This document shows, one piece after another, positions 18,021 through 25,697 of a stretch of 33,228 bases of DNA. How positions within the stretch are numbered: the stretch's first letter is position 1; every line of letters starts with the position of its first letter. The position numbers were made by a program, and so were the translations under genes. The stretch spans positions 13,058 through 46,285 of the forward strand of contig JAHEEM010000003.1 of the NCBI GenBank assembly GCA_024640695.1, in the 5' to 3' direction. The stretch comes from Rhodospirillaceae bacterium (GTDB lineage: Bacteria > Pseudomonadota > Gammaproteobacteria > Steroidobacterales > Rariloculaceae). Under the pieces are notes generated by a model that searched no databases, was not told where the DNA came from, and worked only from the letters and a program-made list of their open reading frames with translations.

Positions 18021-20333
18021 TCAATGCAGGGCCGGCAGCGGGTGCGGGCGCTCCACGATATAGCCTTGCACGAAATCCACGCCGAGCCGGCGCACGGTGT
18101 CGAAAGAATCCCGATCCTCGACCTCCTCGGCAACAATTCGGAAATCCAAGGTCCGAGACAGCTCGATTATCGCGGACACCATCGCGTAATTGATGCTGTC
18201 CTTAGAGATATTGCGGGTATACGTGCCGTCGATCTTGAGGTAGTCGATCGCAAGCTCCTTTAGGTTTGCGAACGAACCGATGCCACTGCCGAAATCATCC
18301 AAGGCAAATCGACAGCCGATTCCGTGCAGCACGCTGATAAACCGGCGGGCGTGCTCGATATTCCCCACGACGGCGGACTCTGGAACCTCGAAACAAAGCT
18401 GCCCCGGATCGACGCCGGTGTGATCCAGAGCGTCGACGACGAAATCGAGAAAACCCTCGTCACCGAGCGTCTGACCCGAGAGATTCACGCCGCAGCAGCG
18501 CCCATCGGGAACACGTATCGAGCCACTGCTCAGAGCCGTCAATGTTGCCTGGACTACCCAGCGGTCAATGCTTCCCATGAGCTGATAGCGCTCGGCTGAC
18601 TGCAGAAACTGCGCCGGCGAGGTGAGGCCGCCCTCATCGTCTCGTAGCCGCAGCAAGACCTCCACGGCGGGGCCAGAGTCAACGCGCCCGGCCACGGAGA
18701 CGATCGGTTGCAGGTAGAGCTCAAAATGATTCTCTTTAAGAGCCCGCTGCAGGCGCTGCAGCCACTGTATCTCGCCGCGCTGGCGCGCCACGATCTCGTC
18801 CCGAGCTGAGTAAACGTGGACCCGCCCCCGGCCATGCTGCTTCGCGACATAGCATGCGGAGTCGGCCGCGCCCAGCACGGTCTCTGGCGAGCCGCTCTCA
18901 TGAGCGATCTCAACGACACCGATGCTCACACCGACATCGAATATCTGGTCGCGCCAGACGAATCGGTGATCGGCAACAGCCTCGCAAATGTCGTCCGTAA
19001 TCTGCCTGGCCTTCTCGAGCGGACAACCGACCAATAACAAGCCGAACTCGTCGCCGCCGAGGCGTGCAACCGTGTCGGAGTCACGGACGCGCTCGCGCAA
19101 CAGCGCCGCGATCTCCCGCAGCAAATTGTCTCCAGCAAGATGACCGCAAGTGTCATTGACGGCTTTGAAGCGATCGAGATCCAGATAGCAGACGGCGTGC
19201 CCGGTGCCATCGCCGAGTCGAACCAACTGCAGCGCGGCCTCGAGTCGGCTCTCAAACTCGGCACGGTTGACGAGACCTGTCAACGCATCGTGGCTTGCCT
19301 GATAGGACATCTCCCGAGTCAAGCCTCGGAGCTCTGAGACGTCGTGGAAGATCACGACGCAGCCGGCGATAATTCCATCCGGAGCTCGGATGGGTGAGGC
19401 CGTAAGCTCAATCGAGCGCTCGCTGCCGCCATGCTTACTCAGCAACAGTGCCCGACGGCCGAGGCTGACGCGCTTTCGCTCCGCAAGGCAGCGTGCAATC
19501 GGATCGCCGAGTGATTCGCGATCGATCTCATCGACGAGTGCGATCAGGTCCGTGAGACGCTTCCCGAGACCCACGCTTCGTGCCGACCCCGTAAGCTGCT
19601 CGGCCGCTGCGTTCATATAGTCGATGTTGCCCGCCACATCGGTCGTGATCACACCTTCTCCGATGGACTCCAGCGTAATCCGAGCCTGTAATTTTCCCCG
19701 TCCGAGCGAGGCCTCCATGCTCTTGCGGTGCGTGATGTCTTTCGCAACGGTCAGCAGCGCCGGCTGATCCTCGAATTTGACCGCACTCGAGTGGAGTTCG
19801 GCCCACAAGCCGTGCTCTTCGCCCGTGATGAGCTGCGCTTCGATCGGGATGCCAGGCTCCACGGCTTCCTCGAGAAAATCTGTGACGTACCTGCGCAGCT
19901 GCGAGCGGTAGGCCGGTCGAACGAGGTCTGTGATCGGCTTACCGATCAGAGCGGCCGGCTCGAGTCCGAAAAGATTGCCGGCGGCTTTGTTGGCATAAAG
20001 GATGACATCGGTATGCACGAGCGCGAGCTCCGGCAATAGCACGGTGAGTGCTTCGAACAGAGTCTGCTCCTGGTGCACCGGCACGGCGCGGCGCTCGAGC
20101 AAGCGGTTCACGCTCGCTGCGAGGTCGGCGAGCTGTGCTGGACGGTCGGCGGTGTCGAGACGCTCTTGTGGCCCGGCCTTCTCGAGCGCCTGTAGTTGGT
20201 CGCTTAATTGTGCCGTCGCATTCAAAGCGATGCGGCGGGATCGCAGCGCCGCCAACCATGCAATCAGCAGCGCGCCCGCAGCTGCGAGTACTAGCCAATT
20301 GTACTGCGATATCAGCTCCACGCTCCGGCCCAT
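18021..20333 (-). CDS. Membrane-anchored PAS-PAS-GGDEF-EAL cyclic-di-GMP signalling protein
   Basis: Makes and/or breaks cyclic-di-GMP in response to a PAS-sensed signal. The 770 residues have one N-terminal membrane helix (about 12-30), a linker, PAS domains (about 85-200 and 210-330), GGDEF (426-430) and a C-terminal EAL domain. The inhibitory I-site RDSD (417-420) is intact, five residues before GGDEF. The EAL signature reads EVL (558-560), but the metal-binding Glu is kept and other catalytic segments remain: NLSGQTL, FEVPESA, ALDDFGSG, YLKIDG and FVQGY. The usual AEGVE reads AEEVE. Both activities are thus possible. GGAGG abuts the ATG too closely; GTG four codons on is an alternative start. 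The gene stands alone. Confidence 0.94.
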   Translation of the reverse strand: MGRSVELISQYNWLVLAAAGALLIAWLAALRSRRIALNATAQLSDQLQALEKAGPQERLDTADRPAQLADLAASVNRLLERRAVPVHQEQTLFEALTVLLPELALVHTDVILYANKAAGNLFGLEPAALIGKPITDLVRPAYRSQLRRYVTDFLEEAVEPGIPIEAQLITGEEHGLWAELHSSAVKFEDQPALLTVAKDITHRKSMEASLGRGKLQARITLESIGEGVITTDVAGNIDYMNAAAEQLTGSARSVGLGKRLTDLIALVDEIDRESLGDPIARCLAERKRVSLGRRALLLSKHGGSERSIELTASPIRAPDGIIAGCVVIFHDVSELRGLTREMSYQASHDALTGLVNRAEFESRLEAALQLVRLGDGTGHAVCYLDLDRFKAVNDTCGHLAGDNLLREIAALLRERVRDSDTVARLGGDEFGLLLVGCPLEKARQITDDICEAVADHRFVWRDQIFDVGVSIGVVEIAHESGSPETVLGAADSACYVAKQHGRGRVHVYSARDEIVARQRGEIQWLQRLQRALKENHFELYLQPIVSVAGRVDSGPAVEVLLRLRDDEGGLTSPAQFLQSAERYQLMGSIDRWVVQATLTALSSGSIRVPDGRCCGVNLSGQTLGDEGFLDFVVDALDHTGVDPGQLCFEVPESAVVGNIEHARRFISVLHGIGCRFALDDFGSGIGSFANLKELAIDYLKIDGTYTRNISKDSINYAMVSAIIELSRTLDFRIVAEEVEDRDSFDTVRRLGVDFVQGYIVERPHPLPALH

Positions 20334-20718
20334 CCCTCCGTGCCCATTGCCGCAACCTCACGCAGGAGAAACGCCGAGCGGCAAGCTGTCTGCTCGGAGC
20401 ACTCGCGGGATCCAGTCGGCTTCTTCCCTGTATTCACTGGGCAACACGCCCTTGATCGCTTCGTTGCGCTGTGGCGAGGTTATTATCAATCGCATCGCAG
20501 ATGCCTGGGCGTTTGCCCGACCGGCTGCGGGGCTCATTAATTTGCTTCCTCGACGATTAAGATACCCTATCCGACAGGCCCGGGTCCCTGGCTATTCACC
20601 ATAATCCCCACGAGATCGTCTTGTACCTCCGGGCTAAACTCCGTAACCTACGCCGCGTGTCCAGCTGGCCCGGTGCCGGCTCCGGATTATGGCTATACCC
20701 CGCTTAGAACGGCTCATC
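20334..20718. other. Intergenic region between divergent genes, no gene seen
   Basis: 385 bases separate the GGDEF-EAL gene (minus) and the PIMT-like gene (plus). I see no convincing open frame, tRNA or known riboswitch. A 6-base-pair hairpin with 12-base loop lies at 20374-20397 (CCGAGC/GCTCGG). A GATAAT on the minus strand (20487-20482) could be a -10 for the GGDEF-EAL gene, leaving a leader of roughly 140 bases; no good -35 accompanies it. No cyclic-di-GMP riboswitch core was found. Confidence 0.5.
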
Positions 20719-21369
20719 ATGAACCTCGAATATGCGCGCAATCAGATGCTTCGCCAGCAGGTCAGAGCCTGGGAAGTGCTCAACGATCGCGTGCTTCAGG
20801 TTCTCGGGGCCGTGCCGCGTGAGCAGTTCGTGCCCCCGGCCTATCATGACGTCGCCTTCGGTGACTTCGAGATCCCGATCGGCCACAACCAGGTCATGAT
20901 GACCCCTATGGTCGAAGGACGACTACTGCAGTCGCTGCAGGTCGAGCGCGCAGATCGGGTGCTGGAGATCGGCACCGGCAGCGGCTTCCTGACGGCGTGT
21001 CTCGCGAGGCTTTGCAATTCGCTGGTTAGCATCGATATCGTCCCGGAGTTCGTCGACTCAGCTAAACGCAAGCTCGAGCATATTGGCATCAATAATGCTG
21101 AGCTGAGCGTCGCCGATGCATTGGAGCTCGAGCGCAATGACGAATTCGATGCGATCGCCGTGACCGGCTCGCTACCGGAGCTCAATGAGCATTTCATTCG
21201 AATGCTGCGACCAGGCGGCAGGCTGTTCGTCGTCACCGGACGCCCTCCGATCATGGAGAGTCAGCTTATTACCCTGCATGCGCCCAACAACTGGTCTGTG
21301 CAAAGCCTGTTCGAGACGGTGCTGACGCCGCTGATCAATGCCGAGAAGCCTGCGCCGTTCGTCCTCTAG
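20719..21369 (+). CDS. Protein-L-isoaspartate O-methyltransferase family protein
   Basis: S-adenosylmethionine-dependent methyltransferase of the PIMT family, which methylates isoaspartyl residues in damaged proteins. The 216 residues show REQFVP near residue 35, the SAM loop LEIGTGSGFLTA (about 86-97) and MLRPGGRLFVVTG. The DNQxxTxP-like segment is replaced by HNQVMMTP, so this belongs to a PIMT-like branch found upstream of tolC in several gammaproteobacteria and may not be a true repair enzyme. I chose ATG 20719, which gives MNLEYARNQMLRQQV as in homologues; an ATG at 20689 would add ten residues. Rhodanese and tolC follow in the same direction. Confidence 0.88.
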   Translation: MNLEYARNQMLRQQVRAWEVLNDRVLQVLGAVPREQFVPPAYHDVAFGDFEIPIGHNQVMMTPMVEGRLLQSLQVERADRVLEIGTGSGFLTACLARLCNSLVSIDIVPEFVDSAKRKLEHIGINNAELSVADALELERNDEFDAIAVTGSLPELNEHFIRMLRPGGRLFVVTGRPPIMESQLITLHAPNNWSVQSLFETVLTPLINAEKPAPFVL

Positions 21370-21373
21370 CTGA

Positions 21374-21709
21374 GTGGCGGGCATCGTCGAGGAGCTGTCG
21401 CCTAGGGCGTTCTGTGAGCGCTGGCCCGAGGAGCATCCGGATCGAGTTCAGCTGCTGGATGTGCGGGCGCCAGAGGAGCTCGCGCTCGTTTCTTTACCGC
21501 GCGCCGCACACATTCCCATGATGGAACTTCCCGCTCGCCTCAACGAGCTCGATCCCACGCGGCCGGTCGTGGTCATGTGCCACTCAGGCCAGCGTAGTAG
21601 ACACGTCGCAGCCTTTCTGTTAGCAAATGGGTTCGAGCAGGTCTATAACCTCAGCGGCGGCATCGACGCGTGGTCAGCAGAAATCGATCCCGGGCTGCCG
21701 CGATATTGA
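21374..21709 (+). CDS. Single-domain rhodanese-like sulfurtransferase
   Basis: Small cytoplasmic sulfur-carrier or transferase domain. The 111 residues include LLDVRAPEEL, HIPMMELPAR and the active-site loop CHSGQRS with Cys69, matching the C-x-x-G-x-R loop of active rhodaneses. GTG start, 4 bases after the stop of the PIMT-like gene, so co-transcribed. The TolC-family gene begins 43 bases after its stop. The physiological sulfur donor and acceptor are unknown; conservation next to tolC is a recurring arrangement without an established functional link. Confidence 0.93.
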   Translation: MAGIVEELSPRAFCERWPEEHPDRVQLLDVRAPEELALVSLPRAAHIPMMELPARLNELDPTRPVVVMCHSGQRSRHVAAFLLANGFEQVYNLSGGIDAWSAEIDPGLPRY

Positions 21710-21752
21710 AAATGCCTTTTTCCACTTATCCGACATTAATGACAGGTCCGCC

Positions 21753-23183
21753 ATGAGCATGAAACGTCTTTGCATACTGGGCACGGCTTTCGCAACCGGT
21801 CTCGGTGCAACAAACGCTGGCGCGGAGAATCTGATGGAGATCTATCAGCGGGCGGTACAGAGCGATCCGCTCATCCGCCAGGCCGAGGCCGTCTATCTGG
21901 CGAGCTTGGAGGCCAGGCCGCAGGCGCGTAGCAGCGTCCTGCCTTCGCTGAACTTTTCAACTGCCACAAGCACCGCCAACTCTAAGGATCCCAACCGACC
22001 GGTGAACTTCGCAACAGGTGTCGTCGACCCGAACATTCTCTCGACGGAGGTCGATCGGGATAACACGAACTGGTCACTGAACCTGACGCAGACCGTATTC
22101 GACTGGGGGCAGTTCGTGCAGCTCAAACAGGCCGATAAGGTCGTCGCTCGGGCCGAGGCCGACTACCAGATCGCGAAGCAGAATCTGCTCGTGCGAGTGG
22201 CGAGCACTTACTTTCTTGTCTTGGCTGCCGAGGACACGCTCGCCTCCGACCAAGCCGCGCGCGAGGCCGTCAGCCGCCAACTCGAGCAAGCGCAACGGCG
22301 TTTCGAGGTTGGCCTCATCGCAATCACCGACGTTCAGGAAGCCCAGGCAGGCTACGATCTAGCGGTAGCCACGGAGATTGGCTCTCAGCAGAACGTGGCC
22401 ACGACGCAGGAATTTCTGCGCGAAATTATCGGCGAGTACGTCCGGGACCTCGCACCACCCGTTGCCGACATTCCGCTGCTGAGTCCACAGCCCGCGAGCG
22501 TCGAGGCCTGGGTTGATCAAGCGCTGGAGCAGAACCTGTTGTTAATCACCGGCCGCTTGTCGTCTGAGATCGCGCGCGACAATATTTCCATCCAGCGTAG
22601 CTCCCGGCTGCCGAGTATCAATCTGTCGGGCTCCTTGTCCCAGTCCGGTTCCGATACCGTGCGCTATAACAACCTCATCACAAACCCGCCCTGTCTGCAG
22701 GACCCCCCCTGCCCCCCAACACAAACCCCATCGCGGAGCGACTCGGAGAGCTACAGCTTCGCGCTTAACCTGCGCGTGCCCATCTATACCGGCGGCTTCA
22801 ATTCATCGCGCATTCAACAGGCTGTCTACGAGCACCGCGGCTCCATCGAGGCCTTGGAACGTATCGCGCGCCAAACGGAGCGCGAAGCACGAGACGCTTA
22901 CCTGAGCGTGATTTCAGAGATCTCTCGCGTGCGCGCATTGGCGCAAGCGGTCCAATCCACGCGGACGGCGCTCAGAGCGACCGAGGCGGGTTTCGAGGTC
23001 GGCACGCGCACGACTGTCGACGTCCTGACCTCGCAAAACACGCTTCGAAGAGCAGAAACAACGTTTGCGCGAAGCCGTTATGACTATATTCTCAACGTGC
23101 TGCGCCTGAAGCTCGCAGCGGGCAGCCTGTCGATCGCCGACCTCGAAGAGGTCAATGGCTGGCTGGAGACTCCCAGCAGCTAG
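21753..23183 (+). CDS. tolC: TolC-family outer membrane efflux/secretion channel
   Basis: Outer membrane trimeric channel working with inner-membrane pumps or type I secretion systems. The 476 residues begin with a signal peptide (cut after TNAGA, about residue 22). Mature sequence starts ENLMEIYQRAVQSDP, the TolC hallmark. The two internal repeats are visible: LTQTVFDWGQ in the first and LRVPIYTGG in the second, each followed by long helices. The two loops expected at the cell surface are long. The second contains PPCLQDPPCPP, with two Cys and runs of Pro encoded by poly-C. The ATG at 21753 has ACAGG 6 bases upstream; ATG 21759 is also possible. It converges on hldE. Confidence 0.96.
   Translation: MSMKRLCILGTAFATGLGATNAGAENLMEIYQRAVQSDPLIRQAEAVYLASLEARPQARSSVLPSLNFSTATSTANSKDPNRPVNFATGVVDPNILSTEVDRDNTNWSLNLTQTVFDWGQFVQLKQADKVVARAEADYQIAKQNLLVRVASTYFLVLAAEDTLASDQAAREAVSRQLEQAQRRFEVGLIAITDVQEAQAGYDLAVATEIGSQQNVATTQEFLREIIGEYVRDLAPPVADIPLLSPQPASVEAWVDQALEQNLLLITGRLSSEIARDNISIQRSSRLPSINLSGSLSQSGSDTVRYNNLITNPPCLQDPPCPPTQTPSRSDSESYSFALNLRVPIYTGGFNSSRIQQAVYEHRGSIEALERIARQTEREARDAYLSVISEISRVRALAQAVQSTRTALRATEAGFEVGTRTTVDVLTSQNTLRRAETTFARSRYDYILNVLRLKLAAGSLSIADLEEVNGWLETPSS
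22703..22717 (+). repeat. Poly-C runs inside tolC
   Basis: Seven C (22703-22709) and six C (22712-22717) are separated by TG, with another four-C run at 22727-22730. They encode the Pro/Cys-rich stretch of the second predicted surface loop. Such homopolymers can slip during replication and shift the reading frame. Confidence 0.9.
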
Positions 23184-23232
23184 GCCGGCGGGGTCAGCAG
23201 GCGGATGCGGCCGCCCTGAAGAGCGCAGCCAA

Positions 23233-24654
23233 CTAACGCTGGCGAATCGCCTCTATGACCGCGGTCGTCGAGCGACCCTCGCGAAAGCTTAATATTCGAA
23301 CTTCCCCGCCGTTGGCTATCACGGCTTTGGCGCCGGCGATGTCCTCCGGACGATAGTCGCCACCCTTGACGAGCACATCCGGCAGCAGCCGGCCGATCAG
23401 ATCGGCTGGCGTGTCGTCGCCGAACGGCACGACCCAGTCAACCGCAGCCAGCCCGGAGAGCACAGCCAAGCGGTCCTCGAGAGGGGTGATCGGGCGCCCA
23501 CTGCCCTTGAGCCTGGCCACGGATGCGTCGTCGTTGACGGCGACGATGAGGCGGTCGCCGAGGTTCTTGGCCTCTTCGAGATAGGCAACGTGACCTGCAT
23601 GCAAAATATCGAAGCAACCGTTGGTCATGACGATGCGTTCACCGCGCGACCGGGCCTGCGATAGAAGCACTTCGATCTCGGCTGCGCTGACTAGACCGCG
23701 ACCACCCATCCCGCGACGGTGCAGTGCGAGCCGCAGCTCTGCCGGAGTTACGCTCGCCACACCGATCTTGCGCACGACGAGGCCGGCCCCGAGATTGGCA
23801 AGGGCAGATGCAGACTCGAGGCTAAGGCCGCCGCCGAGACCTGCGGCCATGAGCGCGATCACCGTGTCGCCGGCGCCACTGACGTCGAATACCTCGCGGG
23901 CCTCGGCGGGTAGAGAAATGGGCGGCTCGCCAACGACAAATAGCGTCATGCCACGTTGGCCGCGAGTTACGAGCAGCGCCTCGAGCTCGAGCTCTTCGCG
24001 TAGGCGGTTGCCGCGCACCTGGAAGTCTTCTTCGCCGTCCCAGGTCCCGACAACGGCTTCGAACTCGCGCCGATTCGGCGTAATCAGACTCGCGCCCCGA
24101 TATCGGGAGAAATCGATGCCTTTAGGATCAACGAGGACACGCTTGCCTTCGCGCCGACAGCTCGCGATGAGGGCTTCGACGTCGCTCAGGGTGCCTTTGC
24201 CATAGTCAGACAACACGACGATGTCTGCAGCTGCAACAAGCTCTGCGCAGTGCGCGGCAAACGCCGGACCGTGCGCTGCAAGCGGCTCCTCGTAGTCAAG
24301 ACGTATGAGCTGCTGGTTGCGCGACAGGACCCGCAGCTTGTGGATCGTCGGACGCTCGGTGAGGCGCTGGAGTCGGCAGTCCACGCCCTGTGCGGCCAGC
24401 AGGTCATTTAGCGCTCGGCCTCTGTCGTCGGCACCGACGAGCGCCGCGAGACTGGCCTGCACCCCCAGCGTGGCGAGATTGAGCGCGACATTTGCAGCAC
24501 CACCCGGGCGCTGCTCGGTTCGCGCGGTTCTGACGACGGGGACCGGCGCCTCCGGTGAGATTCGGTCGGTCTCGCCGAACCAATACTCATCGAGCATGGC
24601 GTCACCGGCCACTAGGACCCGTAGACTCGAGAAGTCGGGGATTCTGATTGTCAC
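23233..24654 (-). CDS. hldE: Bifunctional heptose-7-phosphate kinase / heptose-1-phosphate adenylyltransferase
   Basis: Makes ADP-heptose for the lipopolysaccharide inner core: an N-terminal PfkB-type kinase and a C-terminal nucleotidyltransferase in one 473-residue chain, the full-length fused form. The kinase shows AGDAMLDEYWFG, GGAANVALNLA and the catalytic DVSGAGDTV (Asp263). The transferase starts near residue 340 with TNGCFDILHAGH, containing the H-x-G-H motif, and later GDDTPADLI and VKGGDY. GTG start. It points toward tolC with 49 bases between stops. The upstream nrdJ transcript ends at its own terminator, so hldE has its own promoter in 24655-24720, not identified. Confidence 0.97.
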   Translation of the reverse strand: MTIRIPDFSSLRVLVAGDAMLDEYWFGETDRISPEAPVPVVRTARTEQRPGGAANVALNLATLGVQASLAALVGADDRGRALNDLLAAQGVDCRLQRLTERPTIHKLRVLSRNQQLIRLDYEEPLAAHGPAFAAHCAELVAAADIVVLSDYGKGTLSDVEALIASCRREGKRVLVDPKGIDFSRYRGASLITPNRREFEAVVGTWDGEEDFQVRGNRLREELELEALLVTRGQRGMTLFVVGEPPISLPAEAREVFDVSGAGDTVIALMAAGLGGGLSLESASALANLGAGLVVRKIGVASVTPAELRLALHRRGMGGRGLVSAAEIEVLLSQARSRGERIVMTNGCFDILHAGHVAYLEEAKNLGDRLIVAVNDDASVARLKGSGRPITPLEDRLAVLSGLAAVDWVVPFGDDTPADLIGRLLPDVLVKGGDYRPEDIAGAKAVIANGGEVRILSFREGRSTTAVIEAIRQR

Positions 24655-24723
24655 TGAAACGCCTGACGTGCTACCACGCTGACCTTCATTCTAGCGTGTT
24701 TTCCGCGGTCCCCAGCGCTGCCG

Positions 24724-24767
24724 AAAAAAAGGCCCGCTCCCGATCACTTAAGACCGAGGAGCGGACC
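24724..24767 (-). terminator. Rho-independent terminator of nrdJa-nrdJb
   Basis: Read on the minus strand, CCGCTCC (24764-24758) pairs with GGAGCGG (24740-24734), with a further two pairs beyond a mismatch, and is followed by seven T (24730-24724). It lies 55 bases after the nrdJb stop and before hldE. Confidence 0.88.
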
Positions 24768-24821
24768 AACGGCGGACTGTTGCGAAAGTTCCGGCCTAGC
24801 CTGGCGCTGATTCGCCAGGTA

Positions 24822-25529
24822 TCACCCGCACTTCGAGTAACCGCAATTCAAACAGGTCATGCAGCCATCGAGCTTCACCGCGGCCGCGGTGCTGCACTTA
24901 GAGCAAAGCTGCGCCCCTTCTGGAAAGGCCTGTTCTGCGAAAGCATCCTGCTGCCCCCCGCGCGCTTCGAACTCTGCGCGCTTGCTGGCGAGCACACTCT
25001 GATGCTCCTCTGTCAGGGCCAGCGGCTTTAGCAGCCCGATCTGTAACAAGTGCTTCTCGACGATATGTCCGAGCTCGGCAATGATCGAGGGCATGAATTT
25101 TCCGCCCGGCTGCCAGTAGCCGCCTCGTGGGTCGAACACTGCCTTTAGCTCGTCGACCAGAAAAGTTACGTCGCCGCCTTTTCGAAACACGGCCGACATT
25201 ATGCGGGTCAGCGCAACAATCCACTGATAGTGATCGAGATTCTTAGAGTTGATGAAAATCTCGAACGGTCTGCGCTGCTCGTGCGGCGTTCCTTCGTTGA
25301 GGAGGATGTCATTGATTGTCACGTACATCGCATGATCCGACACGGGTGTCTTGACCTTATACGTCGAGCCTATGAGCATCTCCGGACGCTCTAGCTTCTC
25401 GTGCATCCGGATAACCTTGGCCTCCTCGGCGCGCGGTTCGATTCGCGTGACGACCGGTGCGCTGGCTTCGGCATTACCCGTTACCACACTGTACTTGACG
25501 ATTTTGCTTTCCATTGTTATTCGTGCCAT
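24822..25529 (-). CDS. nrdJb: Class II ribonucleotide reductase, NrdJb (C-terminal TSCPD) subunit
   Basis: Second polypeptide of a split adenosylcobalamin-dependent ribonucleotide reductase. The 235 residues carry the TSCPD-type domain (MYVTINDILLNEGTP, FEIFINSKNLDHYQW, LTRIMSAVFRKGGD) and a Cys-rich tail, CSKCSTAAAVKLDGCMTC followed by CGYSKCG. These tail cysteines are expected to re-reduce the active-site disulfide in NrdJa. ATG 25529 has GAAGAG about 8 bases upstream; ATG 25514 is a weaker alternative. It lies 168 bases after nrdJa with a terminator-like hairpin between. The two-gene arrangement matches Pseudomonas NrdJa/NrdJb. Confidence 0.93.
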   Translation of the reverse strand: MARITMESKIVKYSVVTGNAEASAPVVTRIEPRAEEAKVIRMHEKLERPEMLIGSTYKVKTPVSDHAMYVTINDILLNEGTPHEQRRPFEIFINSKNLDHYQWIVALTRIMSAVFRKGGDVTFLVDELKAVFDPRGGYWQPGGKFMPSIIAELGHIVEKHLLQIGLLKPLALTEEHQSVLASKRAEFEARGGQQDAFAEQAFPEGAQLCSKCSTAAAVKLDGCMTCLNCGYSKCG

Positions 25530-25638
25530 CTGCGTTATCTCTTCAATGTCTTGGATCCAGCCGCTGCTCGGCCGGCTCTAGATTGGACCATCACCCGCAA
25601 GGCTTTTAGCCACCGCGACGAAGAACCGTCGACCTGCC

Positions 25639-25657
25639 AAAAGGCCGCACCGCGGCC
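25639..25657 (-). terminator. Terminator-like hairpin between nrdJa and nrdJb
   Basis: On the minus strand GGCCGC-GGT-GCGGCC is a perfect 6-base-pair stem with 3-base loop followed by four T. It lies in the 168-base gap between the two subunit genes and may lower readthrough to nrdJb. The short T-run suggests partial termination or an RNA-processing signal rather than a full stop. Confidence 0.5.
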
Positions 25658-25697
25658 GCGCCATTTTTCGAGCTTTGATTCGCACGTTACCATCTAC

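Noticed and set aside
20374-20397. Possible cyclic-di-GMP riboswitch upstream of the GGDEF-EAL gene
   Set aside because: Only a simple 6-pair hairpin is present; none of the conserved GEMM core could be found on either strand.
20470-20500. Fur-box-like AT-rich word near the GGDEF-EAL promoter
   Set aside because: Too few matches to the 19-base Fur consensus and no iron-related gene nearby.
25530-25697. Broken linker of a once-fused nrdJ
   Set aside because: The gap does not read as coding in the nrdJ frames, and split NrdJa/NrdJb is a known natural form.
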